Below are positions 44,865 through 54,925 of a DNA stretch of 64,000 bases, in pieces. Under the pieces are notes generated by a model, which saw nothing but the letters and a program-made list of their open reading frames with translations, did no database searches and was not told the DNA's origin. A program made the position numbers and the translations under genes. How positions within the stretch are numbered: the stretch's first letter is position 1; every line of letters begins with the position of its first letter. The stretch lies in the NCBI RefSeq assembly GCF_900103405.1, contig NZ_FNHX01000001.1:62001-126000 (forward strand), read 5' to 3'. Source of the DNA: Polaromonas sp. JS666. GTDB lineage: Bacteria; Pseudomonadota; Gammaproteobacteria; Burkholderiales; Burkholderiaceae_C.

Positions 44865-46136
44865 ATGACGACACTCCTGAACGCCACCCATGACCCCCAG
44901 CTGCGCAGCTGGGTGACATCCGCCAACAAGGCGAGCGATTTTCCCATCCAGAACCTGCCCTTTGGCACTTACAGCCTCACGCCGCAGGGCGAGCGCAAGA
45001 TAGGTGTTGCCATCGGCGACCAGGTGCTGGACCTGCGTGCAACCGGGCTGACGGACGCCAGCGACATGAATGCGCTGATGGCACAAAGCCCGCAGGCGAT
45101 GAGCGCGCTGCGGGCCGCGATTTCGCAAGGCCTGGCCGAGGGCAGCGCGAAGCAGGGCGAGTGGGCGGGTTTGTTGCACCGCCAGGACGCGGCCACGCTG
45201 CACCTGCCTTGCCGCATCGGCGACTACACCGATTTCTACACCGGCATCCACCATGCGACCACGGTGGGCAAGCTGTTCCGCCCCGACGCACCGTTGCTGC
45301 CCAATTACAAATGGGTGCCCATCGGCTACCACGGCCGCGCTTCGTCCATAGGCGTGAGCGGCCAGCAGTTCCCGCGGCCTAAGGGCCAGACCAAGGGGCC
45401 TAATGAAGAGCTGCCGCTGTTGCGGCCCAGCCACCGGCTCGACTATGAGCTGGAGCTCGGCGTGTTTGTGGGGCAGGGCAATGCCCTGGGCGAACCGGTG
45501 GCCATGGAGCAGGCCGAGGCCCATGCTTTTGGCCTGGTGCTGCTCAACGATTGGTCGGCGCGCGACGTGCAGGCCTGGGAATACCAGCCGCTGGGCCCCT
45601 TCCTGTCCAAAAATTTCGCGAGCACCATCTCGCCCTGGATCGTCACCCTGGAGGCACTCGCGCCATTTCGCGCGGCCTTTACCCGACCCGAGGGCGACCC
45701 GCAGCCTTTGCCTTACCTGGATTCGCCGGGCAACCGCCAACAGGGTAGCCTGGACGTGCAGCTCGAAGTCTGGCTGCAGACCCAGGCCATGCGCGACGCC
45801 GGCCTGGGTCCCGAGCGCCTGTCGCAGTCCAATTACCGCGACGCCTACTGGACAGTCGCGCAAATGCTCGCGCACCACACCATCAACGGCTGCAACCTGC
45901 AGCCCGGCGATATGCTGGGCACGGGCACGCTGTCCGGCCCGCGGCCCGAGCAGGCCGGCTCGCTGCTGGAGCTCAGCGCCGGCGGCAAGAAGGCAGTGAC
46001 GCTGGCCAATGGCCAGACGCGCACTTTCCTCGAGGACGGCGATGCCATCATCCTGCGCGCCTGGTGTGAGCGCGAGGGCTTTCAACGCATAGGATTTGGT
46101 GAATGCCGCGGGCAGGTGCTGCCGGCGCGCGCTTAA
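44865..46136 (+). CDS. fahA: fumarylacetoacetase
   Basis: 423 residues. Hydrolyses fumarylacetoacetate to fumarate and acetoacetate, the last step of the homogentisate route. N-terminal SH3-like domain (FPIQNLPFGTYS), then the catalytic domain with DYTDFYTGIHHATTVGKLFRP, IGYHGRASSI, YELELGVFVGQGN and LNDWSARDVQAWEYQPLGPFLSKNF. Operon partner of hmgA; the maleylacetoacetate isomerase needed in some organisms is not adjacent. Confidence 0.97.
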   Translation: MTTLLNATHDPQLRSWVTSANKASDFPIQNLPFGTYSLTPQGERKIGVAIGDQVLDLRATGLTDASDMNALMAQSPQAMSALRAAISQGLAEGSAKQGEWAGLLHRQDAATLHLPCRIGDYTDFYTGIHHATTVGKLFRPDAPLLPNYKWVPIGYHGRASSIGVSGQQFPRPKGQTKGPNEELPLLRPSHRLDYELELGVFVGQGNALGEPVAMEQAEAHAFGLVLLNDWSARDVQAWEYQPLGPFLSKNFASTISPWIVTLEALAPFRAAFTRPEGDPQPLPYLDSPGNRQQGSLDVQLEVWLQTQAMRDAGLGPERLSQSNYRDAYWTVAQMLAHHTINGCNLQPGDMLGTGTLSGPRPEQAGSLLELSAGGKKAVTLANGQTRTFLEDGDAIILRAWCEREGFQRIGFGECRGQVLPARA

Positions 46137-46149
46137 GTTCAAGGCGCTG

Positions 46150-46173
46150 ATGCTTCGTTCGTGGGCGAAGCAT
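46150..46173 (+). promoter_or_regulatory. hairpin overlapping an alternative P450 start
   Basis: Perfect 8-bp arms ATGCTTCG and CGAAGCAT around TTCGTGGG. The second arm contains the first two bases of the ATG at 46172, so that start would be masked in mRNA. No T-tract, so not a typical terminator. Confidence 0.45.
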
Positions 46174-46204
46174 GGGGTGGGTGTTTGCGGCAAAAATGCT
46201 TGCC

Positions 46205-47383
46205 ATGAACCCCGAACCGACTCCTGACAACATCCTCGCGGCGTCCGCCCACCGCAATCCTTATCCCTATTACGCGGCGCTGGCCGCGGGCCCTGCGCTG
46301 GTGTTTGATGCGCCGCGCAAACTCTGGATCGCGAGCAACGCGGCCAGCGTCAAGGCGGTCCTGGGCAATCCGGCCTGCCGCGTGCGTCCTGTTTCTGAGC
46401 CAGTTCCCTCAGCCATCGTCGGCTCGGCGGCCGGCGAGGTTTTCGGCCATCTGGTGCGCATGAACGAGGGCTTGCGGCATGGCGCGCCCAAGCTCGCGCT
46501 GCAGCGTTTCCTGGCGGCGGTGGATCTCGATCCTGTACAGGCAAGAACGCAAGCGCTGGCCTTGCAAACCGCCGGGGAGGGCGCCTTAAGGGGAGAGGCC
46601 CTTTCGCGCTGGGCCTTTGAGGTGCCCGTGATGGCGGTGGCAGACCTGCTGGGTTTTGGCGAGGCCGAACTGCCTCAGGTCGCGCGCTGGATGGCGGATT
46701 TTGTCGCCTGCCTGTCGCCGCTCAGCACGCCGGCCCAGCTCGTGTCGGCCGGCAATGCCGCTTCGGCCTTGCTGTCGCGCTTTGCGGAACTGGTAAAGGC
46801 CGCCGGCGCCCAGCCCGGCAGCGCCTTGGCGCGCCTGCAGCAAGAAGCGGCGCAGGCCGGCTGGCATGATGCGCGGGCGCTGCTATGCAATGCGGTGGGC
46901 CTGCTGTCTCAGACCTATGAGGCCACGGCCGGCTTGATCGGCAACAGCATCACGGCCCTGGCCACGCAGCCCGGCTTGCTGGACGCCATGGCCCGCGAAC
47001 CCTCAAAGCTGCTGCAGATGGTTCATGAAGTCAGCCGTCATGACCCGTCCATCCACAACACGCGCCGTTTTGTGGCCGAAGCCAGCCGGGTGGCGGGTGT
47101 TTCGCTGCAGGCCGGCGATGTGGTGCTGGTGCTGCTGGCCGCCGCGGGCCGCGACCCCGCGTGCAACCCCAGGCCCGATGAGTTTTTGCTGGAGCGCCCT
47201 GATCGCCAGGTGCCTGGCTTTGGCCACGGTGCCCACCAGTGTCCGGGCCAGGCGCTGGCCTGCGCCATCGCCGCGGCGGCTATCCGGGCCTTGCTGGTAT
47301 CGGGGCGGCTCAAAGACGCCGCGTCGTTCCGCTGGGACTATCGTCCCTCCATGAATGCCCGCATTCCGGTTTTCACCGCTTGA
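46205..47383 (+). CDS. cytochrome P450
   Basis: About 392 residues of a soluble bacterial-type P450. The haem-Cys loop is FGHGAHQCPGQALA, preceded by PDEFLLERP, and EVSR in HEVSRHDPSIH serves as ExxR. The I-helix reads SQTYEATAGLIGNS, with order E-A-T-A-G rather than the usual AGxET. Start 46205 is chosen over 46172 because the earlier ATG lies in a hairpin; 46172 would add 11 residues. It follows fahA by 68 bases and is followed by an ABM monooxygenase gene. Substrate unknown. Confidence 0.87.
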   Translation: MNPEPTPDNILAASAHRNPYPYYAALAAGPALVFDAPRKLWIASNAASVKAVLGNPACRVRPVSEPVPSAIVGSAAGEVFGHLVRMNEGLRHGAPKLALQRFLAAVDLDPVQARTQALALQTAGEGALRGEALSRWAFEVPVMAVADLLGFGEAELPQVARWMADFVACLSPLSTPAQLVSAGNAASALLSRFAELVKAAGAQPGSALARLQQEAAQAGWHDARALLCNAVGLLSQTYEATAGLIGNSITALATQPGLLDAMAREPSKLLQMVHEVSRHDPSIHNTRRFVAEASRVAGVSLQAGDVVLVLLAAAGRDPACNPRPDEFLLERPDRQVPGFGHGAHQCPGQALACAIAAAAIRALLVSGRLKDAASFRWDYRPSMNARIPVFTA

Positions 47384-47425
47384 TGCGAGCATCGCAGCAA
47401 CCCATAAAGCACCAGGAAGGCCCCC

Positions 47426-47770
47426 ATGATCGCGATTATTTTTGAAGTCCAGCCCGCCCAGGGCCAGAAGCAGACCTATCTCGACATCGCCGCGGCGCTC
47501 AGGCCCCAGCTCGAAAAAATCGACGGCTTCATCTCCATCGAGCGTTTTGAAAGCCTGAGCACGCCGGGCAAGCTGCTGTCGCTGTCCTTCTTTCGCGACG
47601 AGGCGGCCGTGCTGGAGTGGCGCAAGCTGGAAAGCCACAGGCAGGCGCAAAGCCGCGGGCGCGGTGGCGTGTTTGAGAACTACCGGCTGCGCGTGGCCCA
47701 TGTGCTGCGCGATTACGGTCTGAATGAGCGGGATGAAGCACCGGCCGACAGCCGGCAGGTGCATGGCTGA
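47426..47770 (+). CDS. antibiotic biosynthesis monooxygenase (ABM) domain protein
   Basis: 114 residues, dimeric ferredoxin-like ABM fold: AIIFEVQPAQGQKQTYLDIAAALRPQLEKIDGFISIERFES, LLSLSFFRDEAAVLEWRKLESHR, FENYRLRVAHV. Family members are small cofactor-independent monooxygenases or haem-degrading enzymes. AAGGAAGG precedes the ATG. It lies 42 bases after the P450 gene; the two may act on the same compound. Confidence 0.87.
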   Translation: MIAIIFEVQPAQGQKQTYLDIAAALRPQLEKIDGFISIERFESLSTPGKLLSLSFFRDEAAVLEWRKLESHRQAQSRGRGGVFENYRLRVAHVLRDYGLNERDEAPADSRQVHG

Positions 47771-48172
47771 TTCGGGGCCGAGGAGGGGCCAATCGCCCCG
47801 ATAAACCACACCGGGCGGCTGCGGCAAGGCCTTTGTAGGGCTTAAATGCTGAATAAAGGGGCAAAACTCAGGGTAAACCTTAGAATAGAGGGTTAGGGCC
47901 TGTTAACCCTGTGTTTGCAAGATGCGTTGCGAGTCAAAAAGGCCTTGAGCAAGGCGCAAAACGCAGGCGGGGTAGACCCCGCCGAGGCTTTGCAACGCCG
48001 CGCAAGGCCTTTTTGATCGCAACCCGGAGGGAATGGGGTGAAAACGGCGCCACTCGGCGTTGCGCTCCTAGCGCAGACACCCGGTCTGCGCGTCGTCGCG
48101 CGTCTTGATTGGCACCGTTTTCACCCCATTCGCATTTGCAAACACAGGGTTAACAGGCCCTACAAAGCCCCC
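47771..48172. other. intergenic region upstream of ygiQ
   Basis: 402 bases, most of it the palindromic element 47894-48162. The part before it (47771-47893) includes an AT-richer stretch around 47838-47860 that could be a promoter. I see no gene in it. Confidence 0.6.
47894..48162. repeat. 269-bp nested palindromic element
   Basis: Perfect 27-bp terminal inverted repeats (47894-47920 and 48136-48162, containing CCTGTTAACCCTGTG and its complement). Inside are a second stem (TCAAAAAGGCCTTG 47934-47947 with CAAGGCCTTTTTGA 48003-48016, extended by GTTGCGA/TCGCAAC) with a GCGGGGT-AGACCCCGC hairpin at its tip. A third stem pairs GAATGGGGTGAAAACGG (48031-48047) with CCGTTTTCACCCCATTC (48115-48131). 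No transposase. It ends 10 bases before the ygiQ start. No clear target duplication; however CTTTGTAGGGC occurs inverted at both 47831-47841 and 48157-48167. Confidence 0.8.
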
Positions 48173-50542
<2,370 letters not shown>

Positions 50543-50632
50543 GCGCCGGGCCGGCGGGCTATCTCACATCAGCTCCCTCTTACTTCTCGTACTTTCGTAG
50601 AGTTCATTCCGCCGTTCCGGCGTTTCAACTAA

Positions 50633-52903
50633 TCAATCGGGTTTTGTTAAGAGGGTAAGGAAGTCTTCATACTTTCCATGGGCTTTCTCTAACGCTTGTT
50701 GAAGCTCAGATAGCGGAATATTCAATCGATACCTCTTTTGAATACCACCACCTTTCCATGGAACGTCTATAAGCACACCAAGACCTACTAAGTCTGGCAG
50801 TGTTTGCTTGAAGAAGTCAGGACTAATTGCTTTACCTAGTCGGAGCTTAATTACGTCCTCGTCTACGTGCGTAGTTCTAAGAAAAATCCGAAGAAATCGT
50901 TGCAATTCCCAGATTCGGTCATCATCCGCTTGATCAGATGGGTTACCAAATGAGCCATCGGCTAGCTGTCCGCCTGCGTCGCGGAGCTTTCTATTGATAT
51001 GAGCGGGTTCGAATATTTGCTCGTTACTTTTAAGATCCATTACGGCATCAAATGTGCAATGCCGGAACTCGATATCTTTTAATCCTTGATCCGAAAAATC
51101 AAGCCGCTCGAAATGACACTTATTAAAGATGATTTTTCCATCTCGCCAATCCCTGATGGTGGTGGGATGAAAAGTGCAACCATTGAAGATGACATTGGAA
51201 AGCGATTTTCCAGCCAAGCTATTGGCAGGGAATGCCACACCGTCAAGAGTTACAGTTTGATTGTCACGAGATGAGTCCTCAGCAAGCCATGCAAGAGTTG
51301 CACCGCAATTCTCTTTAACGTAAGAGTATCCCGTCTCGGAATTGCTAATCGTTTGAAGTACAGCAAGAGTGGGGGCGAGATGCCCACCAAATCTCTTGTA
51401 TGCCCGAACAGATTGCTCCACTGTTGCCAGAGGTAAGACGTTGATGGACATTAAAGAGCGAATCTCTGCTTGCACTCCTCTGGCAAGCAGCGCTCCAAAT
51501 CCTTCCCCCAGGAAAAAATTCTGAAAATCTTCGTGATCGAAAGCCACTGCTGGCCCTCTCGAGCTATCGACGACTAGAAGCGAATGTTGCTTGATTCGTT
51601 CTTTTATTTGACGGGTGGCTAAGGCAGACTTTTTTGTAGACTCGCAGAATAAATCGACCAACAAGTCGACAATGTCGTACTTAAGAGAGTTGGTGCTTGA
51701 TTGCCACATTTCTATTGCAAATTCCCGCAATAGTTGATGATGTTCGGACAGCTCGATCAAAGGCTCTCCGACATCTTGTGATGAGCGGTTTAGCCATTTT
51801 TCAGTTGCCTCTCTAGCGATGATCACGTTCACGAAGTTGAAAAAGAAATCTTCTGGATTGAGAGACAACTGGCGGACTAATTCATTTCTATCATCTATTT
51901 CCTCAGAGATATCGAATAGTCTTTTAACTAGCACTGCACGTGTGAGCAAAGGATGATCGACAGAAAGTCGAGCTGCAACTAACTCATAGATGCTGGCAGC
52001 ATCTGCCACGCCCCTTAGTTGACCGTACTCGCAAAATTTAGTTTTGCTCCAGCGAGAGATTTTTAGACGAGAAAATGAAATAGAGTGCTCGCCTAAAGCA
52101 TCTAGAAGTCGCGCTTGGGTACGGAAACTTTGATACTCGAAAAAGGCTTTTCGGGCTGCAACAAGAACACTCCCTTTCGAGTCGAGGCTCTTAATAAGAT
52201 CGCTAAGCGCTGAAACTGCTTCATCTTTATTGTTCTCAATCAGCATTTCCTCATAGCCGTCAAAGGCAGGAACAATTGCGCCGAGCTTAACTAGCTCAAG
52301 GAAGGCGCTGTAATAAAGATACTGAAATCTCAAGCGATTCGACAAAGCAGAGATAACGGCATCATCAAAGGTTAGGAACGCCTTACCCCCAAGAGGAATG
52401 GGAACTAGAAGCCGTTGAGCTTTTTTTTCTTTTAATTGCTTTGCTTGATTCCGAGCTGCGAGACCAATGAGTGTTGTTTTTCCTTCTCCCGCATCGGAAG
52501 TTAGATAAAGGACTGAGGTTGCACCAGGAATCGGATTGTTGATTCGCTTCGACAACGTATGCAGTACGTCCGACAAAGGTTCTTCCGAGTCTAACTCTGC
52601 AGTGGCAGCGAGGTCGTCTACGAGGAATCCTGATGGCGTGACAAAGGGTTGCGGCTCTGGGGTGACAGCAAGTATTCGATCGGCAAGTTGAGGAAGCTTG
52701 GCTATTCTGGTTAAAAGCCAAGTTCGGGCCGGACTTTTTTGTTCGTTCTCTTCAACTAATAAATTACCCTCTTCGGAGTAAGTTAGATTGGCTTCGATGA
52801 TGTCGTCACGAATCGAAGCGACGACTTTTCCTTGCCTAACATCAACATCTTTTTGTTCGTCAGCAAAAGCGCACAGTATTCTCTTGAAGTCATTGATGTC
52901 CAT
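50633..52903 (-). CDS. STAND NTPase, NACHT-like, with pentapeptide-like C-terminal region
   Basis: 756 residues. About 1-120 is a unique N-terminal part. The NTPase core (about 125-470) has Walker A SDAGEGKTT (K142), Walker B GAIVPAFDGYEEML (D215), a sensor-like VLVAARKAF and the NACHT-style AFDHEDFQNFFLGEGF (about 454-469). Residues about 552-620 contain tandem pentapeptide-like strands (IFNGCTFHP, FNKCHFERLDFS, FRHCTFD). 660-756 looks like a helical/winged-helix domain. It follows the NYN nuclease gene by 9 bases, so both form one operon. DNA is clearly AT-richer than the flanks. I propose a defence role; this is inference from architecture and context. Confidence 0.85.
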   Translation of the reverse strand: MDINDFKRILCAFADEQKDVDVRQGKVVASIRDDIIEANLTYSEEGNLLVEENEQKSPARTWLLTRIAKLPQLADRILAVTPEPQPFVTPSGFLVDDLAATAELDSEEPLSDVLHTLSKRINNPIPGATSVLYLTSDAGEGKTTLIGLAARNQAKQLKEKKAQRLLVPIPLGGKAFLTFDDAVISALSNRLRFQYLYYSAFLELVKLGAIVPAFDGYEEMLIENNKDEAVSALSDLIKSLDSKGSVLVAARKAFFEYQSFRTQARLLDALGEHSISFSRLKISRWSKTKFCEYGQLRGVADAASIYELVAARLSVDHPLLTRAVLVKRLFDISEEIDDRNELVRQLSLNPEDFFFNFVNVIIAREATEKWLNRSSQDVGEPLIELSEHHQLLREFAIEMWQSSTNSLKYDIVDLLVDLFCESTKKSALATRQIKERIKQHSLLVVDSSRGPAVAFDHEDFQNFFLGEGFGALLARGVQAEIRSLMSINVLPLATVEQSVRAYKRFGGHLAPTLAVLQTISNSETGYSYVKENCGATLAWLAEDSSRDNQTVTLDGVAFPANSLAGKSLSNVIFNGCTFHPTTIRDWRDGKIIFNKCHFERLDFSDQGLKDIEFRHCTFDAVMDLKSNEQIFEPAHINRKLRDAGGQLADGSFGNPSDQADDDRIWELQRFLRIFLRTTHVDEDVIKLRLGKAISPDFFKQTLPDLVGLGVLIDVPWKGGGIQKRYRLNIPLSELQQALEKAHGKYEDFLTLLTKPD

Positions 52904-52912
52904 ATACCCTCG

Positions 52913-53641
52913 CTAAATAGAATGCTCTGTGTAGCCCGTTACAAGCTGTCGGGGTATTGTTCGAACTAAATGAGGCTGAGTTATACCGCCTCGCTTTGTA
53001 TGAATTTGAATAATTTGAGATCCGGCTGCTAGCGCTGCTAAGACCCCTGGCCACATGTCGGTATCTGATGACAAGACCACTATGTGAGATGCTTGGGTTG
53101 AATAGGCCAAGTGGGCGATATCCGCCACAATGCAGGTGTCGACCATCTTCTGCTCACTTCGCATAAGAATGTCCCCCGCAGTCATCCCGCAAGTATTTTG
53201 CGTGCAAGGAGTGTCGTGCTGAAGCGAAGCGACAGGACTAAGCCCACACAGGCCAGGGTTGGCACACTGACTCCATGGTATTTGCTTGCTGTAAAAGCGT
53301 CTCAGTGGTCGGTCGTGTGCCAATGTATTGTTCAGCACGACATTGGGAATGCACAACGGGCCAAATGCCAATTCGGCCTGCAACTGAATTCTAGTCCCGC
53401 CGGTTGGAGTGAACGTGCACGGAAAATGGGTCTGCAGTTGAGGAATTATTAACTGCGCGCGACGTGTAAGCCGAGGTCCTTCGCGCCAGCCGCCATAAAG
53501 ACGTACATTGATGTCAGTGTAATGCTGCGTAATGTTAATTGGAATGTTTGAAGCAATGCTCATGACAATGGCGTTAATTGGCATTCTTGCAAATGCGCTG
53601 TCCAAATTGTCGAAATCCGTCAGTACATAAAGCTCAGACAA
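52913..53641 (-). CDS. NYN-domain (PIN-like) nuclease with four-Cys insertion
   Basis: 242 residues from a TTG start. N-terminal VLTDFDN (Asp9, Asp11), then KMVDTCIVADIAH (Asp168, Asp174) and VVLSSDTDMWPGV (Asp193, Asp195) are the acidic residues of LabA/NYN-type PIN nucleases. An insertion before the middle Asp carries Cys126, Cys132, Cys146 and Cys151, a likely zinc knuckle. TTG is the only in-frame start after a stop codon and has GGGAG 7 bases upstream; a 10-codon leader ORF ends one base before it. Operon partner of the NACHT-like NTPase. Probably cuts RNA; that is from the family. Confidence 0.85.
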   Translation of the reverse strand: MSELYVLTDFDNLDSAFARMPINAIVMSIASNIPINITQHYTDINVRLYGGWREGPRLTRRAQLIIPQLQTHFPCTFTPTGGTRIQLQAELAFGPLCIPNVVLNNTLAHDRPLRRFYSKQIPWSQCANPGLCGLSPVASLQHDTPCTQNTCGMTAGDILMRSEQKMVDTCIVADIAHLAYSTQASHIVVLSSDTDMWPGVLAALAAGSQIIQIHTKRGGITQPHLVRTIPRQLVTGYTEHSI

Positions 53642-53642
53642 G

Positions 53643-53675
53643 CTATTGCTCCCATTGATTCTTGTGGGCGAACAT
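53643..53675 (-). CDS. 10-residue leader ORF coupled to the NYN nuclease
   Basis: ATG at 53675 follows a perfect AGGAGG (53681-53686) by 5 bases and reads M-F-A-H-K-N-Q-W-E-Q then TAG at 53643-53645. The TAG is one base before the TTG of the nuclease gene. A ribosome ending here could restart at the TTG, so this may set the level of a potentially toxic nuclease. A single-base sequencing or assembly error that joined the two frames would remove the leader. Confidence 0.55.
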   Translation of the reverse strand: MFAHKNQWEQ

Positions 53676-53680
53676 CCCTA

Positions 53681-53686
53681 CCTCCT
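53681..53686 (-). promoter_or_regulatory. strong ribosome binding site of the leader ORF
   Basis: AGGAGG on the minus strand, the exact complement of the 16S tail, serving the leader ORF and by coupling the NYN-NACHT operon. AT-rich DNA farther upstream (53690-53760) would carry the promoter. Confidence 0.7.
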
Positions 53687-53883
53687 ATTTTGTTCCCTCG
53701 CAAGATATTTGTGTCTGTTTTTAATTACCAGAGTAGTGCGCGTTTGAGCTAGTAGCCACATGTCTACTGAAGATGTATATCTGGGCAAGTAGCAGCGACT
53801 AACCCGGCCTTTCCGGCAAGATGGACCTGCCGCTCAGCCGCCTTGGCATGATGCCCACTGCTATCGTCATCAGGAGAAACCCC

Positions 53884-54738
53884 ATGCTCATCGCACGCAG
53901 AGCCCTTGTGGCTTTCACCATGGCGGCCGTCACGGCCTGCGCCTGGCTGGCGCCGCTGGACGCGCCGGCCATGCGGCAGGTTGATGCCGGCCTCAAGCGC
54001 GCGCTGGTCAGCTTTGCCACGGCGCGGCTGCTCAATGCGGTGATCTCCGTGGCCCAGGGCACCGAGGCCTCGGTGCAGCCTTTTGGCGTCGGCGTGACCT
54101 TCACGCCCGGGCAGATCCTGGACCCGGTCAACGACCTGGTGGAGCAGTTCTCGCACCTGATGCTGGCGGCCAGCGTCGCCTTCGGCATCCAGAAGGCGCT
54201 GATCAGCATAGGCAGTTACTGGCCGGTGTCGCTGGCCTTGAGCGCCGCGGCCCTGGCCTGGTGGTGGCTGCATTTGCGCAGGGCACGGGTGCCGCTCTGG
54301 CTGTCCAGGCTGCTGGTGATTTTGCTGATGCTGCGTTTTGCCGTGCCGGTGGTGACGCTGGGCAGCGACCTGCTGTGGCAAAAATTCCTTGCGGCCGATT
54401 ACGCGGCCAGCCAGCAATTGATAGACAGCGCCACCGGCCAGGCCGGGCAACTCAACCCCGCGGCGGCTGTCGCTCCCGACAAGCGTGGCCTGGTCGAGAG
54501 CATGAAAGACTGGCTGGCCAAGAACGGCGACGTGGGCAAACAGGTTGAAAACCTCAAGCATGCGGCCGAGCAGGCCACCGAGCACATCATCAAGCTCATC
54601 GTGATCTTTGTGCTGCAGACGCTGGTGATTCCTTTGCTGCTGCTCTGGGCCTTGTATGCCTTCGTCCGGCAGGTGTTTGAGCGGCCTGCGCGGGCCGGCC
54701 TGGGTTACGGCGGCGCCTCAGCCTCGTCTTCGTTATGA
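53884..54738 (+). CDS. conserved membrane protein
   Basis: 284 residues with an N-terminal membrane helix (about 4-22), a soluble part with LKRALVSFATARLLNAVISVAQG, then four more hydrophobic segments including the terminal LIVIFVLQTLVIPLLLLWALYAFV. No family named; a coiled segment KDWLAKNGDVGKQVENLKHAAEQATEH precedes the last helix. AGGAGA precedes ATG 53884; 53821 is an upstream alternative. Confidence 0.7.
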   Translation: MLIARRALVAFTMAAVTACAWLAPLDAPAMRQVDAGLKRALVSFATARLLNAVISVAQGTEASVQPFGVGVTFTPGQILDPVNDLVEQFSHLMLAASVAFGIQKALISIGSYWPVSLALSAAALAWWWLHLRRARVPLWLSRLLVILLMLRFAVPVVTLGSDLLWQKFLAADYAASQQLIDSATGQAGQLNPAAAVAPDKRGLVESMKDWLAKNGDVGKQVENLKHAAEQATEHIIKLIVIFVLQTLVIPLLLLWALYAFVRQVFERPARAGLGYGGASASSSL

Positions 54739-54806
54739 TGCGACCCATGCATCTCCAGCTTTCTCCCCCCTCCGTCGCTCTGTGATGCACCCGGCTTGAT
54801 GCCGGG
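54735..54806 (+). promoter_or_regulatory. possible leader-peptide and hairpin upstream of the EamA transporter
   Basis: A 16-codon ORF (ATG 54735, TGA 54783) overlaps the previous stop and contains HLQLSPPSVAL. A perfect 6-bp hairpin CCCGGC/GCCGGG (54790-54806) follows 4 bases after it. The EamA gene starts 120 bases further on. This resembles a leader-peptide or attenuation arrangement; I have no family to attach. Confidence 0.35.
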
Positions 54807-54925
54807 CTGCGCCCTTGGGCCGTGCCTGTTCCAGCGGGACAAGCGCGCGGCCTTGAGTTGACGCGCCTGCCTGCTTTTTCGCGGTGATCCCGTTCGCGGC
54901 AGGCGCACGGACGGAGAAAATTTTC

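Noticed and set aside
46150..46173. Rho-independent terminator after fahA
   Set aside because: A good hairpin but no T-tract; it contains part of an ATG, so I list it as a possible start-masking structure instead.
43002..46193. 1063-codon open frame on the minus strand across hmgA and fahA
   Set aside because: It is the antisense shadow of two unmistakable plus-strand genes, with His/Arg/Gln-rich low-complexity translation and no domains. Long antisense frames are expected at high GC.
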